Shown piece by piece: positions 54,002-63,080 of a stretch of 64,000 nt of DNA (positions are counted from its first letter, which is position 1; each line of letters opens with the position of its first letter). The stretch is from an uncultured Spirochaetaceae bacterium (GTDB lineage: Bacteria > Spirochaetota > Spirochaetia > Sphaerochaetales > Sphaerochaetaceae): the NCBI GenBank assembly GCA_944392965.1, contig CALXYM010000004.1, forward strand, positions 62,001-126,000. Direction: 5' to 3'. Below the pieces are notes generated by a model. The model searched no databases. It saw only the letters and a program-made list of their open reading frames with translations, and was not told the origin of the DNA. Both the position numbers and the translations under genes were made by a program.

Positions 54002-55309
54002 TTATTTGTCGTCTTTAGGTAATATTAGATTAAGAATGATAGCAACTAAGGTTGCGATTACTACAGGAGAAGAGGCAAAGACCATTGTAACCCATTCTGG
54101 AAACTGGGAGAGAGATTCGCTTACTTGGCTGACCCCCATGCCTAGAGCGGCGGAAAGTCCGACTATCGAGGTATTGCGGTAACTCATTGGCTGCATCGCG
54201 ACAAGTTTCATTCCCGTCATCGCAATGGAAGCAAAAACGCTTACAGTCGCACCTCCAAGCACGCACTGGGGAATCGTAGTCAGGAGTGCTGAAAATTTAG
54301 GAACCAGTCCTGCAATAAGAAGCATAATGGCTGTAAGGGATAACACTTTCCTGTTAACAACTTTAGTAGAAGAAACTATTCCTACATTCTGGGAATATGT
54401 GGCATTCGGCAACCCTCCAAAGAGGGAAGAGAGCACATTCGTAACACCAAAGCCTATGATACCACCTCTTAGCTCATCTCCAGATGGTTCCCTCTCTAGT
54501 CCACCGATGGTAGTCGCGGACATGTCCCCTATCGCCTGCACAGCATTAATCGCAAAAAGAACAGAGATAGCAAGAGTAGATGAGAATTCAAACTTTATTC
54601 CAAAAGGTGCGATTTCAGGAAGAGAGAAAAGACTCGCAGTTCCAACCGCAGACATGTCTACCATGCCGAAGAAAGAGGAGAGGATGTATCCTGCCACTAT
54701 TCCAAGAAGTATGGAGGCAAGTTTCAGCATTCCTTTTCCAAAGTGATTCAGTACTGTAACACAGATGAGCGTGAATATGGAGACAACCCAGTTCTGCCAG
54801 CTACCGAAATTCACACTCCCGCTTCCTCCAGCCATATAGCTTATCGCAGTCGGATAGAGAGAAAGACCTATCGTGAATACGACGGTTCCCGTGATAAGAG
54901 GTGGAAAAAGTTTCTGTATCCTCTTTGCAAATACTCCGATGATTATGGCGACGACTCCTCCAATAAGTTGAGCTCCAAAGATCTCAGCGATTCCAAATCT
55001 GACTGCAATGCTCTGCATTGTCGCAAGATATGCAAAACTGACACCCATTATGACAGGAAGCCTTGCACCACATATACGTGTAATACCAAACAGCTGTAAA
55101 AGCGTGGAGAGAGCAGCACATACAAGAGAGGACTGGATGAGCAGGATTCTGGAGGCACTATCAAGACCTGCGACAGCAGAGACGATGATCGCGGGCGTCA
55201 CACAGCCTACGATCATGGCAACCAGATGCTGAAGGGCAAGGGGAAAAGAATATTTCAAAGGAGGAAGGTGTCCATCCATTTCAAAAAGCAGGTTATTCTC
55301 ATCGCTCAT
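54002..55309 (-). CDS. NCS2-family purine (xanthine/uric acid) permease
   Basis: A 435-residue transporter of the NCS2 family (14 helices). Signature residues are HLVAMIVGCVTPA in helix 1, the GNFGSWQNWVVSIF-like segment, the substrate motif LFGGLPNATYSQNVGIVSST and PQCVLGGATVSVF. NCS2 members import xanthine, uric acid or uracil with H+. Close proximity to ygfK-ssnA-ygeY suggests a purine. It is downstream of a decayed region and monocistronic. Which purine it carries cannot be told from sequence; uracil is the main alternative. Confidence 0.87.
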   Translation of the reverse strand: MSDENNLLFEMDGHLPPLKYSFPLALQHLVAMIVGCVTPAIIVSAVAGLDSASRILLIQSSLVCAALSTLLQLFGITRICGARLPVIMGVSFAYLATMQSIAVRFGIAEIFGAQLIGGVVAIIIGVFAKRIQKLFPPLITGTVVFTIGLSLYPTAISYMAGGSGSVNFGSWQNWVVSIFTLICVTVLNHFGKGMLKLASILLGIVAGYILSSFFGMVDMSAVGTASLFSLPEIAPFGIKFEFSSTLAISVLFAINAVQAIGDMSATTIGGLEREPSGDELRGGIIGFGVTNVLSSLFGGLPNATYSQNVGIVSSTKVVNRKVLSLTAIMLLIAGLVPKFSALLTTIPQCVLGGATVSVFASIAMTGMKLVAMQPMSYRNTSIVGLSAALGMGVSQVSESLSQFPEWVTMVFASSPVVIATLVAIILNLILPKDDK

Positions 55310-55432
55310 GGTGTAAGTATAACATGCACTTTTAAAGAACGGACAAAGAAATTACAAACAGGCAACGGACATGGATATAAAATGATCCAACATTAACTTG
55401 CGTGCACCTGAATTACGATTTAAACTATTTCC

Positions 55433-56002
55433 ATGATTGAAAAAAGAGCGTATGAGAAGGCCTCGCTGGAGGTCATGGAAATCGATTCAGAGGAGTTCTT
55501 GAAAGGGGAATACGGAGAAGATGCGAAAGCGAAAATTCTCAGGATAATCGAAATAGAGGCCCCGATTACGGAATCATTACTCGCAAAAAGGCTCATAAAC
55601 AGTTACGGAATAAAAAGGCTGGGATCAAGCCTCTCTGATTACTTTTCCTCCCTGATAAAGGAACTGGAGGAAGAAGGGAAGCTGAAAATGGAAGCCGTTG
55701 CGGGTGAGAACGTGTTCCATAAGAATGATGATTCTTCCTACTTCCGCCCTACCCCTGAGGATCCGGAGGAGATAAGATACTCATACCAGATACCGGTCTC
55801 AGAAGCCCTTAACGTAATAACCTATATTCTTGAGACAACGGGAAAGAAATACACGAAGAAGGCCCTGCTTGTTGAGTTTTCCAAGGAACTCGAATATCAG
55901 AGGAAAGGTAGCCAGGTAGTCTCTCTATTCAATAAGGCTTTTGAGGAGGGAAAGAAGAGAGGAGTGATTAGGAAAAACAGCAGTGGTAAATTCTCTCTTT
56001 GA
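55433..56002 (+). CDS. DUF3320-like winged-helix protein
   Basis: A 189-residue protein whose centre resembles the DUF3320 domain found at the end of some superfamily I DNA/RNA helicases: IIEIEAPITESLLAKRL, then SYGIKRLGSSLSDYFSSL and a second winged-helix-like repeat at residues about 120-189. No helicase is present here, so it is an orphan domain. No signal peptide. It lies between the divergent permease (123 bases upstream) and the PLP-protein promoter. Role unknown. Confidence 0.6.
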   Translation: MIEKRAYEKASLEVMEIDSEEFLKGEYGEDAKAKILRIIEIEAPITESLLAKRLINSYGIKRLGSSLSDYFSSLIKELEEEGKLKMEAVAGENVFHKNDDSSYFRPTPEDPEEIRYSYQIPVSEALNVITYILETTGKKYTKKALLVEFSKELEYQRKGSQVVSLFNKAFEEGKKRGVIRKNSSGKFSL

Positions 56003-56066
56003 ATATTGTTTAGAATAGAAAGGAAAAACTTCTTTATACCTAAAAATATGCTTCAAAATCTTTTCC

Positions 56067-56096
56067 TTTACACAGTTTTTCATCATCAGTTATACT
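56067..56096 (+). promoter_or_regulatory. Promoter of the PLP-protein/thrC pair
   Basis: TTTACA (56067-56072) and TATACT (56091-56096) are separated by 18 bases. AAGGAG is at 56106-56111 and the ATG at 56119. Confidence 0.65.
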
Positions 56097-56118
56097 TATG
56101 CGTATAAGGAGATTCTCT

Positions 56119-57582
56119 ATGCTGATCAACCTTGATATCAAACCTGAAATCAGAAAGAAGAACGTAGCTCGTTGTAAGGAGAAAGGGATCAAGCTCCCTA
56201 CCTTCAAGGAGATGATAAACCCGAAGCTCATAAAAAAAGATGTCCTGGATAAACTTAAGGACACGGGGCTGTGGGATGTTAATCCGGTAAACCTATACAG
56301 AATTAACTGGCATAATGAGAGAAAAGAAAAAGGCGGTCTGTTTGGCGGCGTCAACTATATTGAGATTCCAAGAGAGATAACGGGAACAAAGGCCCGCATA
56401 TTCGCACTTGCTGGAAAATTCTTCCCTTGTGGAGTTCATAAGGTAGGAGCTACATACTCATGTCTGGCTCCGGCTCTTGTGACAGGAAACTTTGATGCGG
56501 TTGAACAGCAGGCAGTCTGGCCAAGTACAGGTAATTACTGCAGAGGTGGTGCATACAACTCCGCACTCCTTGGATGCAAGAGCATCGCGATCCTGCCTGA
56601 GGACATGAGTCAGGAAAGATTCAACTGGCTTAAGACCGTCGCAGGAGAGATAATAGCAACCCCAGGCTGTGAGTCAAACGTAAAAGAGATATTCGATAAA
56701 TGTCATGAACTGGATGCTGAAAGAGGAGCACATATCGTCATCTTCAACCAGTTCGAGCAGTTCGAGAACTACCTATGGCACTATGAGGTAACGGGAGCCG
56801 CGATACTCGAGGTACTCAATGAGCTCAATATTAAGGCAGAAAGCGTAAAAGGATACGTCTCAAGTACTGGAAGTGGTGGAACACTTGCCGCAGGTGACCA
56901 TCTGAAAGAGGTCTATCCGAACATCAAGATAGGAGCTGGAGAGGCATTGCAGTGCCCTACCCTGCTGAGAAACGGATTTGGCGCACACAGAATCGAGGGA
57001 ATCGGAGACAAGCACGTGCCATGGATTCACAACGTGAGGAATACGGACATGGTGCTCTCGATTGATGACCAGGACTGCATGGACACCTATCGCCTCTTCA
57101 ATGAGAAAGAAGGCATCGAGTATCTTAAGAAGCAGGGACTTACGGAAAACCAGATATCTGACCTCTCCCTGTTCGGAATCTCCGGAATAGGAAACCTACT
57201 CGGTGCGATAAAGATGGCAAAGTACTATGAGATGGATGAGGACGATGTTGTATTCACGATCCTCACCGACAGCTCGGTGATGTACACATCCCGTCTTGCA
57301 GAGCTTACTGCACAGCAGGGAGCGTTCACGGAGATGGAAGCTGCAAAAGTACACGCCGCGGCCCTCATGCATCAGGGAATCGACAATGCCCTTGAGCTCG
57401 GATATTACGACAGGCTTAGAATCCACAACCTCAAATACTACACATGGGTTGAACAGCAGGGTAAGACCTATGAGGAGCTTAACAGGCAGTGGTACGATAA
57501 GAGTTACTGGAAGAGTATTCCTCAGCTCACAGATAAGATCGATAAGCTTATCGAAGATTTCAACAGCGATATCGATAAATAA
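56119..57582 (+). CDS. PLP-dependent cysteine-synthase-like enzyme
   Basis: A 487-residue fold-type II PLP protein. The PLP lysine is in CGVHKVGATYSCLAPA (about K108). STGNYCRGG is the asparagine/phosphate loop, VSSTGSGGTLAAG the second phosphate loop and ILTDSSVMYTSRL a C-terminal block. It is longer than cysteine synthase (about 320) and belongs to an uncharacterised group seen with anaerobic amino-acid and purine gene sets. I use the ATG at 56119 because AAGGAG precedes it; the in-frame ATG at 56098 is less likely. A 42-base gap with no terminator leads into the next PLP gene. The substrate is unknown: a diamino acid or O-activated serine are candidates. Confidence 0.75.
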   Translation: MLINLDIKPEIRKKNVARCKEKGIKLPTFKEMINPKLIKKDVLDKLKDTGLWDVNPVNLYRINWHNERKEKGGLFGGVNYIEIPREITGTKARIFALAGKFFPCGVHKVGATYSCLAPALVTGNFDAVEQQAVWPSTGNYCRGGAYNSALLGCKSIAILPEDMSQERFNWLKTVAGEIIATPGCESNVKEIFDKCHELDAERGAHIVIFNQFEQFENYLWHYEVTGAAILEVLNELNIKAESVKGYVSSTGSGGTLAAGDHLKEVYPNIKIGAGEALQCPTLLRNGFGAHRIEGIGDKHVPWIHNVRNTDMVLSIDDQDCMDTYRLFNEKEGIEYLKKQGLTENQISDLSLFGISGIGNLLGAIKMAKYYEMDEDDVVFTILTDSSVMYTSRLAELTAQQGAFTEMEAAKVHAAALMHQGIDNALELGYYDRLRIHNLKYYTWVEQQGKTYEELNRQWYDKSYWKSIPQLTDKIDKLIEDFNSDIDK

Positions 57583-57624
57583 ATCAGATGCCGGGGCCTC
57601 CCCGGCATTATTCAAGAGGTTAAG

Positions 57625-58845
57625 ATGAGATTCAAATATGTATGCTCGGACTGTGGTGCGGTCTATGAGACAGATGAAATAATGTACCTCTGCCCGAAAT
57701 GCAGCAAGGACAACGATGGAAAAACCTTCTCGAAAGGGAATCTCATAGTTGAACTGAGCGATGAGGTTCTGAGAAAAGCGAAGGAAAAGGAACACGTAAG
57801 GGCTGAAGACTTCTACCCATATGAAACAAAAGATGAGGATGCATATCCCGTTGGGATCACACCACTTGTAAAAGCTAGAAGACTCAATGAGAGAAGCGGA
57901 CTGAAAAACACGTTCTACAAGATGGATAGCCAATTAATATCGGGATCTTTCAAGGACAGGGCAAGCTATCTAGTCGCGCAGCAGGCAAAAGCACATGGGG
58001 AGAAGAGGATAGCCCTTGCTTCAACGGGAAACGCGGGGGCCGCGATGAGTGCAGTCGGTGCAGCCCTTGGACTAGACATAGTACTCTTTGTTCCTGAAAG
58101 TGCTCCCATAAATAAGCTAATGCAGTCCGTTCTCTACGGGGCACATGTGATTCCTGTGAAAGGAAGCTATGATGATGCGTTCGCCCTCTCAATCGAATAT
58201 ACCAAAACTTTCGGCGGAATAAACCGTAACACGGCATATAATCCAATGACGATAGAGGGGAAGAAGAGTATCTCAATCGAGCTCTTCGAACAGATGGGAA
58301 GGAAAGCTCCCGATGCGGTTTATGTCCCTGTAGGAGACGGGTGCATCATTGCCGGTGTCGCAAAGGGGTTCATAGACCTCAAGAGAGCTGGACTTATAGA
58401 CACCCTGCCCCATCTCATATGTTCCCAGAGTGTTAAATCCAATGCGATATCGAAAGCATTCAAGGATGGTAAATTCCTGCCGGTAAAGGCCACAACAAGG
58501 GCCGACAGCATCTCTGTCGGACTTCCGGCGAACGGTAGGATGGCAGTCAGATACATAAAAGAGAGCGAGGGATGGTGCGTCGAAGTCGAGGATGAGGATA
58601 TCCTGAATGCACAACTGGAGCTTGCCCATGATGCGGGGCTTCTCGTAGAACCGGCTGCCGCCTGTGCATATGCCGCATATAAAAAGGATGCTGATAACAT
58701 CAGGAGAAAACTTGGAAAGGATGCATCCATCGTGGTACTCCTTACAGGTACGGGCTTTAAGGATATGGCGGCATTCGATGGAAAAGTAAGACTACCAGAG
58801 GCCATCGATCCTACGCTGGAAGCGGTCAGGGAAATACATTTTTAA
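57625..58845 (+). CDS. thrC: Threonine synthase homologue
   Basis: A 406-residue fold-type II PLP enzyme of the threonine-synthase group. An N-terminal zinc ribbon has Cys 7, 10, 23 and 26. The PLP lysine is in LISGSFKDRAS (about K110), LASTGNAGAAMSAVGA is the phosphate loop, VPVGDGCIIAGVAKG a second block and VVLLTGTGFKDM the C-terminal loop. True ThrC converts phosphohomoserine to threonine. No hom or thrB is nearby, and its partner gene is another PLP enzyme, so a role in catabolism is equally possible. It is 42 bases after the upstream PLP gene. Confidence 0.8.
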   Translation: MRFKYVCSDCGAVYETDEIMYLCPKCSKDNDGKTFSKGNLIVELSDEVLRKAKEKEHVRAEDFYPYETKDEDAYPVGITPLVKARRLNERSGLKNTFYKMDSQLISGSFKDRASYLVAQQAKAHGEKRIALASTGNAGAAMSAVGAALGLDIVLFVPESAPINKLMQSVLYGAHVIPVKGSYDDAFALSIEYTKTFGGINRNTAYNPMTIEGKKSISIELFEQMGRKAPDAVYVPVGDGCIIAGVAKGFIDLKRAGLIDTLPHLICSQSVKSNAISKAFKDGKFLPVKATTRADSISVGLPANGRMAVRYIKESEGWCVEVEDEDILNAQLELAHDAGLLVEPAAACAYAAYKKDADNIRRKLGKDASIVVLLTGTGFKDMAAFDGKVRLPEAIDPTLEAVREIHF

Positions 58846-58863
58846 ACAATACTGAACTAAAAG

Positions 58864-59271
58864 ATGGAAGCCGTTGCAAAATTAATAAAAAGGATATTTT
58901 ACCAATTCATGCGGATTGAGGGAACGGACATAGATACGGCATTCCGCATGATCTATTCGTCAGAGTTCTACGAAAGGCTGACTGCAGCGCCGTCAGCTGT
59001 GCACGAATACTCCGACTACTGGGCTTACGACTGGATAGCAAGGGAGAACGGAATCGAGCCGAAAACTCCGGTCGAATGCCGCAAGACGGGAATAGATCCC
59101 GACAACGTCGTGGCCGCCTGCATACTATTCGAAGAAATCCGAAAAGATATGAACGCAGACCCCGCAATGTTGGCTCTCAGGTTTTCAAAACTCGAAATCT
59201 TCACTGGTCTTTTAAGCAACTCGATGAGCACTGACGGAGCAAGAGAAAGGCTCTCCTCAATCAAAAGATGA
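58864..59271 (+). CDS. Hypothetical helical protein
   Basis: A 135-residue helical protein (IKRIFYQFMRIEGTDIDTAF, then YSDYWAYDWIARENGIEPK) with no signal or membrane segment and no recognised domain. The ribosome site is weak. Its TGA stop overlaps the ATG at 59268 of the KptA-like gene, so the two form a unit. The pairing of a small helical protein with a tRNA-modifying-enzyme-like fold could be a toxin-antitoxin pair, but there is no direct support. Confidence 0.55.
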   Translation: MEAVAKLIKRIFYQFMRIEGTDIDTAFRMIYSSEFYERLTAAPSAVHEYSDYWAYDWIARENGIEPKTPVECRKTGIDPDNVVAACILFEEIRKDMNADPAMLALRFSKLEIFTGLLSNSMSTDGARERLSSIKR

Positions 59272-59287
59272 AAAAAAAAGGGGGGGG
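59271..59287 (+). repeat. Homopolymer tract A9 followed by G8
   Basis: Nine A residues (59271-59279) run directly into eight G residues (59280-59287), immediately after the first ATG of the KptA-like gene and 13 bases before the second. Such runs slip during replication. Confidence 0.9.
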
Positions 59288-59300
59288 AAGGCACTTAACG

Positions 59301-59777
59301 ATGACTGACCAGGAACTCACCAGATTCTCAAAGACGATATCATACCCTCTCCGCCATGACCCGATATCGTTCGGTCTTTCGCTATCCGATGACGGCTCGG
59401 TGCCTGTTGACGACTTGCTTGAAGGCATTTCAAAGGCGAAGTACCGTACGTTCACGGAAAATGATCTGGATATGCCGGGGAAGAAGCGCTTCATCATCGA
59501 GGACGGAATGATACGGGCCTACTACGGGCATGCAGTCGACTGCGAGGACTACTACGAGACCGATGAAGAGGATCTTGCCGACATCCAGAAAAAGAGCACG
59601 GAGGACCTCACAACGGACGATCTCGGGGAATATCTGGAAGGCCTCATCCCACACGAGGAGCTGGAAAATCTCGTCCTGGACAGCGTCATTTCATTGCTGA
59701 AGGATGTCGGAAGGGTGACCATCGGAGGTTTCGCTGGACACTCGGACTTCCCTCTTTTATTTCTTTGTGACATCTAA
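59301..59777 (+). CDS. KptA/Tpt1-like RNA 2'-phosphotransferase, C-terminally truncated
   Basis: The first half of a KptA (RNA 2'-phosphotransferase) domain is clear: LTRFSKTISYPLRHDPISFG, then GSVPVDDLLEGISKA, KKRFIIEDGMIRAYYGHAVD. The family's second half (the HGT and NAD-binding HLS motifs) is absent; instead the protein continues with acidic helices and ends at 59777 (159 residues). The enzyme would be inactive as a phosphotransferase, so this may be a broken or repurposed copy. Two starts are possible: the ATG at 59268, which reads across the A9G8 tract, and the ATG at 59301, for which the G tract with AAGG forms a ribosome site. I use the second. Confidence 0.55.
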   Translation: MTDQELTRFSKTISYPLRHDPISFGLSLSDDGSVPVDDLLEGISKAKYRTFTENDLDMPGKKRFIIEDGMIRAYYGHAVDCEDYYETDEEDLADIQKKSTEDLTTDDLGEYLEGLIPHEELENLVLDSVISLLKDVGRVTIGGFAGHSDFPLLFLCDI

Positions 59778-60114
59778 AATTATAGCAGAAAGGCTTGCTT
59801 TTTTCTATGCTGGAACACATCAATTCCCGAATTAATTCATTTTATTGCAATGAATTATCTGTCTTTTCCCCTGACAGCAGAAAACATACATCTTGAATCA
59901 AGACGACCATCCAGTCATCATCGACCTATGAAAAATCAGGATACCGTACACAGCTCTTGACGAAATCTTCTTGAGGCTATCTGATCCCGTAATCATCTCA
60001 GTTATAAAAATATTTTCCTCGTTTTTTCAACATTTCTCATCCTCTGGGGAATGAATTGATTTTACAGAATCGGATTTATGTCAATAACTGATTTTCTGAT
60101 AACAAATAACTATT

Positions 60115-60134
60115 GAGAAAATACACATTTTCTC
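60115..60134. promoter_or_regulatory. Inverted repeat before the dehydratase activase gene
   Basis: A perfect GAGAAAAT-N4-ATTTTCTC symmetry ends 39 bases before the ATG at 60174. It may be an operator. The rest of 59778-60114 has no gene that I can see; it is AT-rich. Confidence 0.45.
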
Positions 60135-60173
60135 TTTTCAAAATCAACATAATCCATTATTTTTCTATCTGTT

Positions 60174-63080
60174 ATGTTGAAGATTGGAATTGACGTAGGC
60201 TCTACTACGATGAAGGTAGTAGCCGTTGATGAGAATTTTAAACCGATATACAGCGCATATGAGCGCCATTATTCAGAGATATTCAAAAGAGCGGCGAAAA
60301 TGCTTCAGGACGCTCTCGAAAAAATAGGTGATCAGGAAGTGGAGGTATCCCTTTCAGGTTCTGCGGGAATGGGGTTAAGCGAGAAATCGGGTATTCCGTT
60401 CGTCCAGGAGGTATACGCCACCCGTACCGCGGTCAAGAAATATCTTCCAGATACGGATGCAGTAATCGAGCTCGGAGGAGAAGATGCGAAGATCCTCTTT
60501 CTCAGTCACGGACTTGAAGTGAGAATGAATGGAACCTGTGCAGGTGGAACGGGAGCGTTCATAGATCAGATGGCGACGCTTCTGGGAATCTCAATGAACG
60601 ACATCGACCGTCTTGCAGATGGTGCGACAGAGATATACACAATTGCATCAAGGTGCGGCGTATTCGCAAAATCAGATATCCAGCCACTTATAAACCAGGG
60701 AGCAAGAACAGAAGACATTGCGGCATCCATACTTGTCGCAGTGGTTAACCAGACCATAGCAGGCCTTGCACAGGGAAGGAAGATTGAGGGGAACGTGGTT
60801 TACCTTGGAGGTCCTCTCACCTTCATAAAGAACCTGAGAAAGCACTTTGACGAGGCTCTCAAGACCACAGGAACATGTCCGGAGAATTCCCTGTATTATG
60901 TCGCACTTGGTACAGCGCTCTCCCCAGGAGGAAGGAAAACGACGCTGAAGGCGTTAATTGACGAGATAGGATCGCTAAAAGGCAGCGGGGATTATGTTAA
61001 ACTTCCAGCACTTTTCAAGGACCGTAATGAATATGAGAAATTCTTAGAGCGTCATAAGAGGGCAACTGTGGAGATGACCAATCCCCTGACCTACCGGGGA
61101 GAGGCGTTCCTTGGAATAGATGCGGGAAGTACGACGATAAAATGTGCACTCATCGATAAAGATGAGAAGATGCTCCTCTCCCGCTACAGCCCGAACAACG
61201 GTAACCCCGTGCAGGCGATAGCAAGCTTCTTGAACAGCGTGTATGATGACTATCCGGATATCATAATACGTGCGAGCGCTTCCACAGGCTACGGGGAAGA
61301 GCTACTGAAAACCGCGTTCAACCTTGATTACGGTCTTGTAGAGACACAGGCACATTTCCTTGGGGCAAAGCACTTCAGGAAGGATGTGGATTTCATCATC
61401 GATATCGGAGGCCAGGACATCAAGTGTTTCAAGATCCGCGATGGTGCCATTGATGACATCTTCCTTAATGAGGCATGTTCCTCTGGCTGTGGATCATTTT
61501 TGCAGACATTCGCAAACGCACTTGGAAAATCGAGTCAGGAATTCGCAGAGCTTGCAATTGACTCAAAAGCCCCTGTTGATCTCGGATCAAGATGCACGGT
61601 ATTCATGAACAGCTCTGTCAAGCAGGCACAGAAAGACGGAGCAAGCATTGAGGATATATCCGCAGGTCTTGCTATCAGCGTCGTAAAGAACGCCCTTTAC
61701 AAGGTCATCAGGGCCCAGAGCAAGGATGCCCTGGGAGAGAACATCGTCGTACAGGGAGGAACATTCCTCAATGATGCCGTTCTCCGCGCGTTCGAAATGG
61801 AACTTGAAAGAGAGGTCATACGTCCTGAGATCGCCGGACTGATGGGAGCTTTCGGAGCTGCACTCTATGCAAAGAGGATGAAGGAGAAGGATCAGACTCC
61901 ATCCTCGATAATAACAAAGGAGGAGCTGAGAGAACTCAATCCGAGGATCAAGAGTGTACGCTGTGGAGGCTGTAATAACCACTGCCTCCTGACAATCAAC
62001 GACTTCGGCCTCTCTAGACGGCTAATAAGCGGTAACAGGTGTGAGAAGCCTATTACGGGAATAAAGAAAGAAGAGACGAGCGAGAATAACCTCTATATGT
62101 ATAAGCAGGAGCTTTTAAAGGGTTATATGACGAGGAAGGCTGAGAACAGAAGGAGAAGGCTTGGCCTGCCTCTCGCCCTCGGAATGTATGAGCTCCTTCC
62201 CTTCTATCAGACACTTTTCGAGAATCTTGGGTATGAGACCGTGGTATCTCCGTTCTCCGACAGGGCACTGTACATATCAGGACAGGCTTCAATCCCTTCT
62301 GATACCGTGTGTTTCCCTGCAAAGTTGATGCATGGTGCAATTGAGTACCTGAAGAAACAGAAGGTGGACATGATCTTCATCCCAGCCTCCTCCTATAATG
62401 TGGATGAGGAAAAGGGAACGAACCATTTCAACTGTCCCATCGTAGCCTATTATGGAGAGGTCATCAGAGGAAACCAGGATCTGGAAGGAATACCCCTTGC
62501 CCTGCCCTACCTCTCCCTTGAGAATCCGAAAGTATTTGCAAAGAGGATCGCAGATACGTTCAGCCTCGATAAGAAAGAGGTTTTCAAAGCAACGAAGAAA
62601 GCATTTACGGAACTTGAGCTTTATCACAAGAAGGTAATTGCCAAAGGTGAGAAGATCATGGAAAAGGCAAGAAAGGAAGGACGGCACATCATAGTGCTCT
62701 CAGGTAGGCCATACCACGTTGATCCTGAGATCAACCATGGTATAGACCGTCTGCTTGTAAGTCTTAATGCCTCCGTCATCACCGAAGACAGCATAAGTTA
62801 CAAGACGGAGAAAAGGGATGTGGGTGTCCTGAATCAATGGACATATCATGCACGTCTTTATGATGCCGCACATTATATCGCGGATAAGAAGGACATGGAC
62901 CTTGTCCAGCTCGTCTCCTTCGGCTGTGGCCTTGATGCGGTCACGACCGATGAGGTGAGAGATATCCTGCGCTCAGAGGACAAGATATACACGCAGATAA
63001 AGATCGATGAGATAACAAACCTCGGAGCTGTAAAGATCAGGTTAAGAAGCCTTTTTGCCGCAATGGAGATGAAGGAATAA
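60174..63080 (+). CDS. 2-hydroxyacyl-CoA dehydratase activase, duplicated and fused
   Basis: A 968-residue protein with two BadF/BcrA-type ATPase copies. Copy one (about 1-255) begins GIDVGSTTMKVVAVD and has NGTCAGGTGAFIDQMATLLG; copy two (about 305-560) begins GIDAGSTTIKCALID and has NEACSSGCGSFLQTF. Each keeps the Cys pair that holds a [4Fe-4S] cluster (the CAGG/CSSG Cys and SRCGVF/SRCTVF). A DUF2229-type domain follows (about 660-910, e.g. SDTVCFPAKLMHGAIEYL). Such proteins use ATP to drive one electron into 2-hydroxyacyl-CoA dehydratases. Fusion of two activase copies with DUF2229 is known in clostridia and spirochaetes; the dehydratase-type part here is a separate gene that starts on the last base of the stop codon. 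Confidence 0.88.
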   Translation: MLKIGIDVGSTTMKVVAVDENFKPIYSAYERHYSEIFKRAAKMLQDALEKIGDQEVEVSLSGSAGMGLSEKSGIPFVQEVYATRTAVKKYLPDTDAVIELGGEDAKILFLSHGLEVRMNGTCAGGTGAFIDQMATLLGISMNDIDRLADGATEIYTIASRCGVFAKSDIQPLINQGARTEDIAASILVAVVNQTIAGLAQGRKIEGNVVYLGGPLTFIKNLRKHFDEALKTTGTCPENSLYYVALGTALSPGGRKTTLKALIDEIGSLKGSGDYVKLPALFKDRNEYEKFLERHKRATVEMTNPLTYRGEAFLGIDAGSTTIKCALIDKDEKMLLSRYSPNNGNPVQAIASFLNSVYDDYPDIIIRASASTGYGEELLKTAFNLDYGLVETQAHFLGAKHFRKDVDFIIDIGGQDIKCFKIRDGAIDDIFLNEACSSGCGSFLQTFANALGKSSQEFAELAIDSKAPVDLGSRCTVFMNSSVKQAQKDGASIEDISAGLAISVVKNALYKVIRAQSKDALGENIVVQGGTFLNDAVLRAFEMELEREVIRPEIAGLMGAFGAALYAKRMKEKDQTPSSIITKEELRELNPRIKSVRCGGCNNHCLLTINDFGLSRRLISGNRCEKPITGIKKEETSENNLYMYKQELLKGYMTRKAENRRRRLGLPLALGMYELLPFYQTLFENLGYETVVSPFSDRALYISGQASIPSDTVCFPAKLMHGAIEYLKKQKVDMIFIPASSYNVDEEKGTNHFNCPIVAYYGEVIRGNQDLEGIPLALPYLSLENPKVFAKRIADTFSLDKKEVFKATKKAFTELELYHKKVIAKGEKIMEKARKEGRHIIVLSGRPYHVDPEINHGIDRLLVSLNASVITEDSISYKTEKRDVGVLNQWTYHARLYDAAHYIADKKDMDLVQLVSFGCGLDAVTTDEVRDILRSEDKIYTQIKIDEITNLGAVKIRLRSLFAAMEMKE

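Noticed and set aside
57196-57933. A 245-codon minus-strand frame spanning the two PLP genes
   Set aside because: It bridges two intact plus-strand genes and has no recognisable domain or ribosome site.
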